From Erodium maritimum (lineage: Eukaryota; Streptophyta; Magnoliopsida; Geraniales; Geraniaceae), in the NCBI GenBank assembly GCA_963921825.1, contig OY997596.1:60090754-60154753 (forward strand): a stretch of DNA of 64,000 bases, written 5' to 3'. The position numbers and the translations under genes were made by a program. Positions 1-14,449 of the stretch are shown here, piece after piece (the stretch's first letter is position 1; each line of letters begins with the position of its first letter). The notes beneath the pieces were generated by a model that had not been told where the DNA came from, did no database searches, and saw only the letters and a list, made by a program, of their open reading frames with translations.

Positions 1-3000
1 AAACCAATATGGCAGCCGTTAAAGAATTTAAATTTTCATCAATAAAAAAAGAAAATAAAAATCATGGAAAATGCATATATTAGATCATATAAGAACTCAA
101 AGTTATAATGTTTAACCTTTCCCATGTACCAGTGATGTCACATGTTGTACGCCAACTATTTCCAAGCTTGCCTGCCCATAAGGCAGGGTTCTCATCACCC
201 CTGTAAAATAAAGTAATGGAGAGTTATTTGAAGCTAATAGCAAAACCGGTTTGAGGTACATAAAAAGATGAAGACTTTATATTACCATTCACAAAGTGAA
301 TAAAAAATTGTTCGTCCTGTTTTATTTAGAGCTTCATGCATTTGTGGGTATCTGGAATTTACGGAATAAAGAAAGGTAATTAACTGATATATGATAATCG
401 GGATAACTGCAAAAAAGTATCATGAGGAATTTACTTTTTGCAACTCTTAGCCCTCTTCTTTTATAATTGCAAAAAGTGCCCTGAACTTGTCCTTTTGTTG
501 CACTTTATATAAATTTGTTTCAAATGACAATTTTACCCTTGAATATTTTAAAAAATCATAGAACAAAAAATCCATTTTTTCATATCCTTTTAGTGTTTTT
601 TACTCTTTGTACGTATAAAGAGGAAGAAAATTTGGATTCTTTTGTTTTTACTTATTGTTTCTTTAAATATAAATTGTAAAGGTAAAGTCGATATATTTAT
701 ACAAAATGCAACAAAAGAAAAGTTCAGGTACTTTTTTGCAATTATCAAAGAAGATGACAACAAATCACAAAAAATGAGTACCTCAGGTATTGTTTTGCAA
801 TTATCCCACGATAATATTTTCAGACTAAGCAAGACTGAGGAGGGTCAAACCGTTCTTTGGGTTTAATGCCTAGATTAAAACAATTATCATACTTCAAATA
901 ATCCACACCCTGAAACAGGACAAAAAAACATGAACGAAAATATGTACTAACCAACAAAATTAATATTTAATTGGTTTGAGAAGATAGGACGTGTGTTCTT
1001 GAGTTATGTGTAGGAAACTAACCCAAGATGCAAACAGCTCCGCATCATCGCTTTCATGATAAAGTGATCCAGGTCGAACTTGACATGTATAAAGCCTAAA
1101 ATAAAATAAAATAAACAATTAAACTTATAAACATATACTAATGGATATAAATCACAACAAAAAAAATCTTGTTCCAAAATTGGTTTATGCTCCATATTGC
1201 TCACAAAGTATATGACAATTTGGGAGCAAAATGGAATTGCCATTGTTTTGTGATGGGGGCAGAGCTGTAAATTTTAAAAATTAGAGGGGCACAACTTTAT
1301 GCCTGACCTTACCCAGCATCAGAGTAAATACCAAGCTTGAGGTTCCTCTCATGCATATAGTCAGCAAGAGCTTTGATTCCTGATGGAAATGTTTTGGGAT
1401 CGGGGACTAACTGCCCCTGTATAACCGATAAAACTACTATAAGAATTTAAACATAAGGCGACTTAAACTCGTATTGGCTATTTCGTACTGTCTTTTGCAC
1501 ATAACTATCCTCAACTTTAAACTTTTATATCCAACTACCTAAACTTTAAAAAAATTGCAGATAGCTTCTTTTTAGCCGAAAATGAAGAAAATGTCCTTGG
1601 CCATAATCTCAAAAAATACCATTTTTTTCGTCTTTTCAATAGGATAACTCTTTTTTGCCAGAATATTATGATGAAAATTCCCTTGCTTATAATCTCAAAA
1701 ACACACACCATTTTTTCATCTTTTTAGTAATTTTATCTTTTAAAAAGTCTTTTTACTTCTAACCAGAACGTTTTAGGTATTTATGAAGTATTTTTTTTAA
1801 GATTAGGGTCAAGGGCCTTTTTGTCCTTTTTCTGGCAAAAAAGTTGATATCCGTAATTTTTCTAAAGTTCAGGTAGCTGGATCAGGATGTAAGAGTTAAA
1901 AGTTGGAGATAGTTACATGCAAAAGACGTATAATACGCAATAACTATCTGCAATTATACGTATAATTCACTATACGTATTGCATAAATGGAAATTACAAA
2001 TAAATGAAGGTAAAAAATAATCATCATAACCTCTAAATTTCGACTCCAAGAAGACCAGCAATCATCTGCATTGAGTAATGCGGAGTAATATAAAAAAGAA
2101 CCTGAATTTGTAACTAAATTGAATGAAATATAGCAGAGAAAATTACCTATATTGACATATACATAACCTAAATCAGCCAATCCCGTTGAGATAAGTGCAT
2201 CAGCTGTTAAAAACAGCAAAATACAGATGTTAGTAGAGAACGACGAAAGTGCTCTTGATCATATGTCAAATAAACTGTGTTTTCATGATCTAACTCGATA
2301 GTGTTAGACTATTACTAAACATGTATGGCAGACTCTCAATAACAGAGTCAAGGGACACAACAAAATGTTTACTCTTTCAAACACATTCAAAGGCATACAA
2401 AACAGTTCATTAATTCATGGGTTAATTGCAAAAAAGTACCCTGAGGTATTCTCTTTTTGCAAATTGTAGCCTGTTCTTTGATAATTGCAAAAAATTACCC
2501 TGAACTTACCTTTTAGTTGCATTTTGTGTAAATTTGTTTCAAAATGACGATTTTACCCTTAATCTTTTTCATAGAATTGTAATCCCTCTTAATTTTATTC
2601 CTCTTTGGACGTATAAAGAGGAAGAAAATTAAGAGGTGAAAATTCTGGATTTTTTGTTTTTTACTTGTAATTTTTTAAAAGGCTAAAATTGTCATTTTGA
2701 AACAAATTTACACAATGCAACGAAAAAGCAAGTTCGGGTACTTGTTTGCAATTATCAAAGAAGAGGGGTACGACTTGCAAAAAGTGAATATCTCAGGGTA
2801 CTTTTTTGCAATTATCCCTTAATTCAACCTGAGTAAACCTACTGCTAAATGGTAAAATTATAACGATAATTACTAGTATACCGGTTTGCTTGATAACATC
2901 TTCATTGACATTGCAGGCAAAGAAGTTCCAGCTATTCCACCTGCCACGGACACAAAATAAAATTATTTCCCAGAACATGTAAAATCATCACCACCACACA

Positions 3001-5105
3001 TCGAGTTGACAAATCATTGTGATTATGATCATCAACAAAATTGTGGTGGAAAATACAAGCAACCCTTTTCTGCTGGAGAACCGGTAAGTCTAGGCATCAA
3101 AGGTTAAGCACATCAAGACATCCCAGAACATGCTGAACAAGACCCAAAACTTTAAAAGCCCCAAAAATGCATTTACAACTATAAAGCCCCCTCCTATAAA
3201 ACTACAAAACTACAAAACAGCACAATCCCAATACACATACATAGATATTCATGTGATAAACTTATAAAACCCAGAACAATCCTTGAAACTGCAAAACAGC
3301 ACAATCCCAACAAACATACATATTAGAGCACCTACAACGCAGGGTAAATTGGGGGCAAATTGGCGAAAAGAGGGGGGTTTTGGTGCATGGCCCCACTCAA
3401 TTCGCCTGTGAACTCAATTTGTCCCCCTTGTGGCCACTTGTCACGCGACACGTGGCTATTCGTCCAGATTCACTTGGCCAATCACCTTTAGCGTTGTCAG
3501 AGGCTGGACAAATCGGCCAGATTAGCCCGAGTTAATCGCCTCCGATGAACTAATCCCATTGGAACCGCAAAGCAGCACAATCCCAATACACATACATACA
3601 TATTTATATGAGAAACTTACAAATCCCATAACAAGCCTTGAAACAGCAAAACATCACAATTCTAATACACATACATAGCAAAACATATCCCAGAACAAGC
3701 AAAACCCCAAAACTTCAAAAACCGCAAAACACATTTCCAACAAAGTTCCTTCCTTAAAACAACACAACCCAACATGCATACACATATATGCATTCATAAT
3801 CTGGTGAGAAACTTTCCTAGGCTACGATTTCACTTCTCTAACTAGAAATCGATAGAGGGATACGGAGAGACCCCATTGCACCACTTGTCACATTACACAT
3901 GGATATTTGTCCATATTCACCTAGCTAATAGCCTCCAGCGTTGTGAGAGGCTGGACGAATCACCCTGATTAGTCTGGGCTAATCGCCTCCGATGGGCTAA
4001 TCCCATTGGAGATGCTCTTAAGGACATCAACACATATCGCAGAACAAGCAAAACCCAAAACTTAAATAGCCCCAAAACACATTTCCAACTATAAAGTTCC
4101 TCCTTTAAACTGCAAAACAGCACAATCCCAACATACATGTATACACATATATGCAATCACAATCTGATGAGAAACTTTCCTAGGTTATGATTCCATTTCT
4201 CTAACTAGAAATCGAGAAAGGGATAGATAGAGAGACCCCACTGCAGCCACTTGTCACACGACACGTGGGTATTCGTCCAAATTCGCCTATCTAATCGCCT
4301 CCAGCATAGTTTGAGGCTGGACAAATCGGCCTGATTAGTCTGGGCTAGTCGCCTCCGATTGGCTAATCCCATTGGAGATGCTCTTAAGGACATCAACAAA
4401 TATCACAGAACAAGCAAAACCCAAAACTTAAATAGCCCCAAAACACATTTCCAAGTATAAAGTATAAAGTTCCTCCTTTAAACTGCAAAACAGCACAATC
4501 CCAACATAAATACACATATATGCAATCACAATCTGGTGAGAAACTTTCCATTTCTCTAACTAGAAATCGAGAGAGGGATAGATAGAGAGACCCCATTTCA
4601 GCCACTTGTCGCACGACACGTGGCTATTCGTCCAGATTCGCCTAGCTAATCGCCTCCAGCTTTGTGAAAGGCTGGACGAATCGCCCTGATTACTCTGGGC
4701 TAATCGCCTCCGATGGGCTAATCCCATTGGAGATGCTCTTAAGGACATCAACAAATATAAACAAGCAAAACCCAAAACTTCAAAAACCCCAAAACACATT
4801 CCCAACCACAAAGTTCCCTCCTTTACACAACACAACCCCAACATACATACACATATACACATTCATTCCGCCATTAAAGCTCTGCAATTCCATTTCTCTA
4901 ACTACAAATCGAGGGAGGGATAGAGAGAGAGAGACCCCATTTGAGGAGTCTGAGCTAAGCCGTTGGCGAGCTGGCGAAGTCCATACTTAGAAGTATCAAA
5001 TTTGGATCCGAACGAAGAGCTCGAAACTGGGTTCGGAGAGATCGTCGATGCAACAAAGAGAACCGCAAAACACAGAGACCCAACATTGCGGTTCCATTTC
5101 GCCAT
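1..5105 (-). CDS. Alpha-galactosidase (GH27, melibiase), 5' part only, gene runs off the left edge
   Basis: Secreted or vacuolar/apoplastic enzyme expected to release terminal alpha-galactose from raffinose-type sugars and galactomannans. Nine coding exons read on the minus strand: 4936-5105, 2882-2940, 2147-2203, 2031-2065, 1313-1416, 1023-1095, 851-909, 286-351 and 117-202. They join in frame to about 236 residues. ATG at 5105 is followed by a hydrophobic signal peptide ([12 protein letters not shown]). Then come [33 protein letters not shown], the nucleophile segment YLKYDNC and [10 protein letters not shown], all diagnostic of plant GH27 and closest to Arabidopsis AGAL3 from memory. The acid/base Asp and the C-terminal beta-domain lie beyond position 1. 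The exon 1 donor is the weak GGG|GTCTCT. Introns 1 and 8-9 carry repeats. Family assignment is very secure; the exon after position 117 is not visible. Confidence 0.93.
400..808. mobile_element. Foldback MITE, family A copy 1
   Basis: Long inverted arms start GGGATAACTGCAAAAAAGTA and end in the complementary TTGCAATTATCCC. It lies in an intron of the alpha-galactosidase between the exons at 286-351 and 851-909. No clear target duplication was read for this copy. Confidence 0.8.
1471..1955. mobile_element. Foldback element, family C copy 1
   Basis: The left arm has GTCTTTTGCACATAACTATC and the right arm its inverse around GATAGTTACATGCAAAAGAC, with further matching sequence inward. It fills most of an alpha-galactosidase intron. 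Related copies lie at 9264-9575 and 17641-17868. Confidence 0.7.
2419..2818. mobile_element. Foldback MITE, family A copy 2, with 9 bp target duplication
   Basis: Arms as in the other family A copies. It is flanked by TTAATTCAT (2410-2418) and TTAATTCAA (2819-2827), eight of nine bases identical, as expected for Mutator-like insertion. It lies between alpha-galactosidase exons 2 and 3. Confidence 0.85.
3326..4935. repeat. Tandem ~360 bp repeats carrying PIF/Harbinger-like MITE segments, alpha-galactosidase intron 1
   Basis: The string gagaccccat recurs near 3867, 4233, 4589 and 4931, and ggagatgctcttaaggac near 4010, 4373 and 4730, giving a period of about 340-366 bp. Each unit holds a segment with ATCGCCTCCGATGGGCTAATC and an end reading GGAGATGCTC before TTA. 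That end is the mirror of GAGCATCTCC, the usual end of TTA-target Harbinger-type MITEs. A left end TTA-GAGCACC lies at 3323. The repeated string contains the exon 1 donor site (ATGGG|GTCTC on the minus strand), so the donor was copied with the array. Confidence 0.75.
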
Positions 5106-6836
5106 TAGAGCTCTGCAATTTTGGTCCTCTGCTCTGGGTTTCTCTTCTTATTGCCTCCTCAAAACTCGGCCTTTGTGGATTTTACCTATATATCAGCACA
5201 GCCACCGATAGATTTGATTGTCGTTAATTAAAATTTTCACGTAATTATCCATCAATTAAAAGCGAAACAATGTGATTTACGAATAAATATCGTTTTTTTA
5301 AGTAAGTGATTATCAGACGTTTTATTCATTGAAATTTTCATGTACTTATTGTGATGTTAAGACATTTCATTACGTGGGAAACACATGTTTATTCACTAAG
5401 CACGTTTTGATCCATCCAAATAAAACCGTATCCATTCGAACCGTTATACCATGACGTTTAGTCCGTGGTAAATAGCACGGGTTAGGATTTAAAAACGCTA
5501 TGTCATCTTACTGTATTATGATCAATTATCAAATTATAACTCTTGTTAAATGTGATTGACTTTGTGAAATACCAGTCACATGCTTGTCACGTGTCTCTAA
5601 AGCATTCCTGAAATAGCATGAGAAAACTTGATGTCAAAACGAAGACATCTCGTTTATTCCCAAATCATAACCTTGACCTATCAACTTTTTCAGTTACTCA
5701 TTTAACGATCGTTAAATTTGAAGACGGAAAATGACAAACGTTGCGGTCAACGTTACTGCATCAGAACGAACGTTTGTTTGGATTAGGATTTAGTAATTAA
5801 CGAAATGTGAGGGTACCCCTTCAAAGAACGGTATGGTAAATAGTTTGGAGTCTTCCATCTACAGACAATTTGTTCCATCCGTCCAAATTAAATATAATAA
5901 TTCCCTTATATGTATTTGCTTGTATTCTTAAATTTTTGTTATTATTTGGTTTTATATATATAAAAAGCGCTATTGAGCTTTAATAGTTATGAGTTAAGGG
6001 GCATCATAGGTTGGAGAATGACCGTTCAGAGGAGGAAGTAGAAAGAGACTACTTGGCAGTCATTCTCTTCTTTTGCTCGGTTTTACTCTCTGTTTTGATG
6101 TCTATTGCACACTGGTCTCACGAGCATCTGTTAAGGAGGTTTTCAAGGGTGCATCTAGTAAGAAGGGAGGAATCGGTCGTGTTCTCCGTGCGTCTTCAGT
6201 TCAAGAGGATGTTCTGACTAAAACGATCCGAATTTATCTCGAAAGGTGAAGAATGGGTCACTGACGAAGATAGATCTTGTTTTTGTGGTTTGGATTTGCA
6301 GTTATTTCTTGTTTTTCGGGCTCTGACCCTATACCTATTTTTGAGAGTTCTTATGTAATCATGGTTCTTTGACATGGACTTGTTTGGACTTTATTTTTTT
6401 AATAATTTTTTTTAAGTTAATAAAAAAAATTATGAGTGAAGAAATAAGAATTATTAGACTAAATTTAAGGGTAATTAATTTTAGTACCTTTTTTATTAGT
6501 AACACTCTTTTAGTACATGATGTATTGGTAACCCGCTCTGAATTATTTTTCTGAAATAGATTAAGAATCTCATATGTTATAAGAAATTATGAAATAAACG
6601 GGTCGAATTAATCTGTTCAATCGTCTGCATGCTAGAAAAATTTGTTCATTCATGAAATTAAATGAATGGTTCACAGATATATAAAATCTAACCGTTGTGT
6701 AACGGATGAGTTGTTATATTCCGGAAACGGATGGATAACCCGTCCACAAACACCCTCACGTGGATCATGGTGCTGACGTGGCAAGGCCGAGTAGGGTACA
6801 CGTACACTTGAGAAGCACAGGATCGCTGGACTGGTT
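5106..6836. other. Spacer upstream of the divergent alpha-galactosidase and TRM1 genes
   Basis: No convincing gene. A 68-codon open frame at 6011-6217 has no recognised domain. A dispersed repeat at about 5500-5790 (with ACATGCTTGTCACGTG and TAACGATCGTTAAAT) has an inverted relative at about 15590-15830 in the reticulon-like gene. The rest is AT-rich and unassigned. Confidence 0.5.
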
Positions 6837-6844
6837 TATAAATA
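6837..6844 (+). promoter_or_regulatory. TATA box candidate of TRM1
   Basis: TATAAATA lies 36 nt before the first in-frame ATG at 6880. If functional it would leave a leader of only about 10 nt, so a second start region is possible. Confidence 0.4.
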
Positions 6845-6879
6845 TCGCGAAAAATTGGACTAACCAACAATTTCCCGCC

Positions 6880-9800
6880 ATGTCAGTCCTATCTTCTTCT
6901 TCTCCATTTCTCTTCAAGCTCGAGCTTCTGAGCCAAAACCCTAAACCCAGAGTAGGCGTAGTTTCATGCCTGATATCTCAATCGGCGGTCGGAGTCAGCT
7001 CCGTTTCCAAGTATCAGACGGAGAGGGGTCTCGAATTCGAGACCGGAGAGACCTTCTTCCGCCTCGAGAGCGCCACCGGCCGGGACCTCGGCGTGCTCGC
7101 CGGAGCACTGCACAAGAGATCCGAGGGTAGATTGAGGGTTATCGATGCAATGTGCGGCTGTGGGGTTCGTTCGCTGCGGTACCTCGTCGAGGCCGAGGCT
7201 GATTTTGTGCTGGCGAACGATGCCAACGACGGGAACAGGAGGATAATTGTGGAGAACCTGTCTCGGGCGGGGACGGGTTCCGGCGACGAGACGAGATGGG
7301 CCGTCGTGCACTCCGACGCGAATCGAGTCCTGACGGAGTGTTATCTGAAAAGGGATTTGTATGATTTGATTGATATTGATTCGTTTGGGAGTGAATCGCA
7401 CTTTCTGAGGTCTGCGATGAATTCATTGAAGCTTGGTGGATTGCTTTATCTTACATCCACTGATGGTTTCTCCTCCGGTGGCCACCAACCAGAACAGTGA
7501 GTAATTGGATTTCCCCAAAGTGATTTACCCCGTTGAGTTGTTCTTCGATTTATTGTGCTCTATTGGGTCCTAATTGTTCTATGTTTGAACGCTGTAAATT
7601 GAACCAGTTGGTCATTCTGTTATGATGATTGTTCCCCTAGTGTTGAAGTATGAACCTGCAACCTTTTAGTTGTGAAAATCTGACCCGATATAAGTAACCC
7701 GTTTTAAATAAAATTTACACCTAGCTTGTCTTGTCTTGTCTTGTCTTATGTGGTTTGAAACCCTTTGAATTGACTATCATTGTGCTTCATTGGGTCCTAA
7801 TTGTTCTATGTTGGAATGCTTCTAGTTGCATTATGGATGATAGAGCTATGTTTTTTTTATATCAATGTGCATTTTGAAATTGAACCAGTTGAGTCATTTT
7901 GTAATGATGATTGTTCCTCTAGCTTGGCTTTGTCTTATGTAGTTTGAAACCCTTTGAGTTGATTATCATTGTGCTTTATTGGGTCCTAATTGTTCTATGT
8001 TGGAATGCTTCTAGTTATATTTTGGATGGTAAGTTATGCTTTTGATACCAATGTTTGAAATTGAATCAGTTGAGTCATTTTATTACGATGATTGTTCCTC
8101 TAGCTTGGCTTTGTCTTATGTGGTTTGGAACCCTTCGAGTTGATTATCATTTTGCTTTATTGGGTCCTAATTGTTCGATGTTTTAATGCTTCTAGGTTTA
8201 TTTTGGATGGTAAAGCTATGAATTTATATCAATGTTTGAAATTGAACCAGTTGGGTCATTTTGTTATGATGATTGTTCCTCTAGCTTGGCTTGTCTATGT
8301 GGTTTGAAACCCTTTGAGTTGATTATCATTGTGCTTTATTGGGTCCTAATTGTTCTATGTTTTAATGCTTCTAGTTATATTTTGGATGATAAGTTATGTT
8401 TTTGAAATCAATGTTTGAAGTTGAACCAGTTGGGCCATTTTGTTATGATGATTGTTCCTGGCTCGTCTTATGTGGTTTGAAACCCTTTGAGTTGATTATC
8501 ATTGTGCTTTATTGGGTCCTAATTGTTCTATGTTTTAATGCTTCTAGTTACACTTTGGATAGTAAGCTATGTTTTGATATCAACGTTTGAAATTGAACCA
8601 GTTGAATCATTTTGTTATGATGATGGTTCCCCTAGCTTGGGCTTGTTTTATGTGGTTTGAAATCGAAACCCTTTGAGTTGATTATCATTGTGAGTTATTA
8701 TTGAGAATTGCAAGTAACCGTCTCTTTCTTGCTATAGAACTTTAGCAGCATATGGAGCATATGTTCGTCCCTTGCCATTTTCAAATGAGATTGGTTTGCG
8801 AATGGTTATAGGTGGGGCAGTACGCGAAGCAGCTGTGCTTGGATATCATGTTGAGCCACTTTTCTCATACTATTCATACCATGGACCAATTTTTAGAGTC
8901 ATGCTCAGGATGAAGCGTGGGAAGCTAAATGAGAACAAGTAATATTTGATTTTGATCTTCTTGAAGATGTGTGTTATATTTATGCCTTATCAATTGATCT
9001 TTACTGTTTATTTCCAGAAATTATGGTTTTATCGGTTATTGCAATCGTTGTGGAAATCGTCAATCAATTTTGTGGGATGAACTTGGTCATATTGGTTGCC
9101 CCTGCAATGATGGTATGGTATGACTTGAAACCTCTACAACTCGTTCATGGAAGTTAGTCGATATATCGATATGCTTTCTTATAACTTTTTTATATTTGTT
9201 TTCTGTATTTCCATTTCCTTTCAGGTTTTGTTCTTTCAAATGTATTGTTAGTAGATAGGGTTAGTTGTAGATAGCTCTTGCGTACTATACGTCTTTTGCA
9301 CGTAACTATCCCCAACTTCAAACTTTTACATCCAGCTACCTGAACTTACAAAAAATTACACACGGATCTTTTGGCCTAAAATGACGCAAATGTCCTTGAC
9401 CCTGATCTCAAAAAAGACTTCACAACTACCAAAAACGTTTGAGTAGATGTAAAAGACTCCTTAAAAGATAAAACTATTAAAAAGACGGAGAAGAGAGGTA
9501 GTTTATTAAATTATAGGCTAGGGTATTTTCGTCATTTTCTAAACCAAAAGAGTGTGGATGTAATAAGTTTCCGTATTGTTTCTAGGTTTCAAAATCAGTA
9601 GTCGTTTTGGGGCCACTTTGGACGGGACCTCTTCATGATGCTACATATACTACAGAGATGTTAAGTTTGGCAGAGGAATGGGGATGGATAAGCAATGGCA
9701 CAGGAGCTGATCTAGAAAAACTTTTAAGACAGTTTGTGGATGAAAGTGATCCCAGATTGCCACCGGGATACATTAAATTGGATGAGGTCCCTGACATCAT

Positions 9801-11415
9801 TTTTTTTCATTTTCTTTTTCTTCCTAGAAGAAACTTATATTGTAGGGATAACTGCAAAAAAAGTACCCTTAGGCAATCACTTTTTTGCAATTTGTAGCCC
9901 TCTTATTTTATAATTGCAAAGTGCACTGAACTCGTCTTTTTGCTGCCCTTTGTATTAAAAAAAATCAAAATAATGATTTTACCCTTGGAAATTTAAATTT
10001 TAAATAATAAGAACAAAAGATCTAAATTTTTGTATCCCTTGAATTTCTTACTTTTTGTATGGTACAAAGAGGAAGAAAATTAAGAGATATGATTTTTTTT
10101 ACTTATTTTTTGAATCTAAATTGTAAGGGTAAGTCGTCATTTTTATACAAACAGCAACCAAAAGACAAGTTTATGGCACTTTTTTGCAATTAAAAAAGAA
10201 GAGAATACCTCAAGGTACATTTTTGCAATTATCCCTATATTTTACTGTGGTTTTAAAAACTTATCAATTTGATGGAATAGGCAAGTCCTTTTCTTCTTTT
10301 GAGAAAACGTTTCCTAATGGTCTTTCTTGTTACTTGCAATAGGTTGCAAGACGTGCAAAGGTAGATTCTCCTTCCCTGAGGACTATGATGAGTCTCCTAC
10401 ACAAGGTACTCTATCATAATGTTAACTGGGTTCGATAGTCAAATTGGTCTCTCTGACATCAAAAAATTGTGAATTTAGTCACTGCACTTTAAATAAACCA
10501 AATTGATCATTGAACTATTTCAAAATACGCCGAAATGTGTCATTAGCTGACAGTTAATTGCTCTTTAGGTTACCTGATGTGGTAGATTTTTGGGATAATT
10601 GTAAAAATGTACCCTTAGGTATTCACTTTTTGCAACTTGTAGCCCACTTCTTTGATAATTGTAAAAAAGGTATCTTGAACTTGTCTTTTTGTGTCAATTT
10701 GTATGAAAATAATGATTTACCCTCACATTTTATATCTAAAAATAATAATCCAAAGATAATTGTAAAAAAGTGCCCTAAGTATTCTCTTTGTACATACAAA
10801 GATTAAGCAATTTAAGGGATATGGAAACTTGGATTTTTTGTTCTTTAATTGTTATTTTAAAATTTTAAATTTCCAGGGTAAAATAGTCATGTTGAAATAA
10901 AATTATACAGTGCAAAGAAACACAAGCTCAAGATACTTTTTTGCAATTATCAAAGAAGAGAGCTACAAATTGCAAAAAGTGAATACATCAGGGTACTTTT
11001 TTGCAATTATCCCTTTTTAAAAACTTATTTTATGCATTCACATAGTGATAGCCATTGGCCGGTAATGAAGTTCTAAGTATTTCGAGCAGGGTACAAACGT
11101 CAAAACTAAACCACGCTCATTCAAATTCCAGACTGCTAAGGTTCTACTGGTAAACCAATAAAATTTGCAGTTTGGTTACTTTTTCTTACATTTTCCTTTC
11201 TACTTTCTGTTTGGGTGCTAGGAATCCGCATCGTTCCCAAATATAGTAAAATCTCGTGAACTTCCATGGATGCTTGCAAGAAAACTAATATTATCATGGT
11301 TTGGTTATTACAGGAGGGATACGCCGCTTGCCGGTCCCACATCATGCCCAATGCGATTAAAACAGATTGTCCCATGTCTGTTTGCATCAGGTTTGCTAAG
11401 GAACTACAGCAATGA
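6880..11415 (+). CDS. TRM1: tRNA (guanine-26-N2)-dimethyltransferase, TRM1 family
   Basis: SAM-dependent enzyme that methylates guanine 26 in tRNA. Six exons: 6880-7496, 8738-8938, 9018-9117, 9586-9786, 10343-10405 and 11314-11415, giving 427 aa. Visible motifs are DAMCGCGVRSLRY (SAM-binding motif I), NDAND, DLIDIDSFGS (active-site motif), the cysteine-rich segment GYCNRCGNRQS...GCPCND, then GPLWTGPLHDA. The length fits the shorter plant TRM1 class (At3g56330 type) rather than the ~590 aa class. A Ser-rich N-terminus (MSVLSSSSPFLFKLELL) suggests an organellar transit peptide. The first in-frame ATG was taken as start. The intron 3 donor was set at 9117 because the alternative at 9112 breaks the frame. 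Introns carry a minisatellite and several foldback elements. Confidence 0.93.
7525..8695. repeat. ~180 bp minisatellite, six to seven units, in TRM1 intron 1
   Basis: The string gggtcctaattgttc recurs at about 7565, 7791, 7981, 8162, 8340 and 8514, with spacings of 226, 190, 181, 178 and 174 bp. Units share AAACCCTTTGAGTTGATTAT and GAACCAGTTG. A short pentamer run (cttgt) at about 7726-7748 explains the longer first unit. No coding role is apparent. Confidence 0.9.
9264..9575. mobile_element. Foldback element, family C copy 2
   Basis: The left arm GTCTTTTGCACGTAACTATC matches family C. The right arm is diverged and ends close to the acceptor of TRM1 exon 4 at 9585. Confidence 0.55.
9845..10235. 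mobile_element. Foldback MITE, family A copy 3, with 9 bp target duplication
   Basis: Flanked by TATATTGTA (9836-9844) and TATATTTTA (10236-10244), eight of nine bases identical. In TRM1 intron 4, starting 59 nt after the exon 4 donor. Confidence 0.85.
10592..11013. mobile_element. Foldback MITE, family A copy 4
   Basis: Starts GGGATAATTGTAAAAATGTA and ends TTTTTTGCAATTATCCC, in TRM1 intron 5. No clear flanking duplication was read. Confidence 0.8.
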
Positions 11416-12724
11416 TGCTGAAATGATCCCATCACAATAGATTTGCAGGTGAATTGCACAAGATCAGCTCACAGGACATTGATGATGGCTTGTGAAAGAC
11501 ATTTTTGAAACAGCAATGCTCCATTGGTAAGCAGTGTCCTCCATTTATGAGATGAGAGAATTAAAAGGCCTATTCTTACTTACTCATGTAGAATAGACAT
11601 GATTTAGGTGTAAGCTCTGTTTACACATTTTATCCTTTCACTAATTTGTTTTAGCTGACCTCACTGTTTGTATTATTGGAAATTGCATAAAAGTGCTATA
11701 AGTACGGGGATCGACCAGATCGATACCCCTATGTTTTGAATGGAGTAGAAGAGGTCTGTAATTTTTGTAAGTGTTTTAAAGTTTCCAAAAAAAATTGTTT
11801 TAATTATTGTAGTTTATTAAATGAAAAAAAAATCATGCAAACTATTTGCTGTTTAAAAAACATATATACATGGGTTAGATAATTTTAATTTTTTAAGTAC
11901 AGCATTTAATATGTGCACAATTTTATTTTACATTTTTAAAAAATAAATTGTGTTTTGAAGGGGCTTTTTGACTTCCTATCTGTTTCACTTAAGCATCACA
12001 CTTGACAATTTACCTTTAGCATGATGCAAAAACAATAAGCAATTGTGGAATGAGAGTCCAATTATGTATGAGGTATTCATTTATTTTCAAACCAAAATAG
12101 CAACTAATCAGGTTACACTACAACGTGGGTAAAAATACACAATTTAATGACATGAAATCAATGCTTGAACTAGAGTTTTAAATTGGATGAGTGTACTTCA
12201 AGACAAAATGGGATGGGTATAAAGAAATCTGGGTTAATTACCTTTAGTAATCTCTTTTAACGCTTTGACAAAATTTTAGTCAAGTTTACATCACTTTAAT
12301 GTATGACCAATTCATAAGAGGTAATACATGTTTTGTTATCAATACACAAGAGTATTAAATGATCTATGACCAATTCATAAAAGATACTAAATGACAGTTA
12401 TCAAAACAGATAGACTATTATTACGTTAAAAAAAAGATACAAAAGATATGTTACCAATAAAAAAAAGGTACAAAAAATAATTCATGAAAAAAGAGAGACT
12501 AAGGTAAAGCATGTTCATGAATCTGAAAACCGCATATAATAAAAATGATGAATAGAAGTTTAGTGCTAGTATCATGTCAATATAGCAACTTAGATATCCA
12601 GGTAACTAAGATCAGAAAGCAAGGAACAGCAAAGTACCAAAACCTTCCTACACAAAACTCAAGTTCAAGATAACAAAATTTAAGGAGCATCATGAGCAAG
12701 TGAAAGGAGCTAGAAGCCGATTCT
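11416..12724. other. Spacer between convergent TRM1 and RPS26 genes
   Basis: Holds the 3' ends of both genes. Beyond these it is AT-rich with no recognised gene, RNA or complete transposon. Confidence 0.5.
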
Positions 12725-14429
<1,705 letters not shown>

Positions 14430-14449
14430 TTTTGTCATTTTTGCATTCA

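Noticed and set aside
6011..6217. Small gene upstream of TRM1
   Set aside because: No recognised domain, no clear promoter or splice context, and a length expected by chance.
7014..7426. Long minus-strand open frames opposite TRM1 exon 1
   Set aside because: They are shadows of a GC-rich exon; the plus-strand frame carries the TRM1 motifs.
7525..8695. Regular repeats resembling a CRISPR-like array
   Set aside because: Units are ~180 bp, contiguous and internally variable, with no short repeat/spacer structure, and they lie in a plant intron.
9107..9117. TRM1 exon 3 donor at 9112 (G|GTATGG)
   Set aside because: It would shift the frame into DGFKISSRFG; the donor at 9117 keeps the conserved GPLWTGPLHDA frame.
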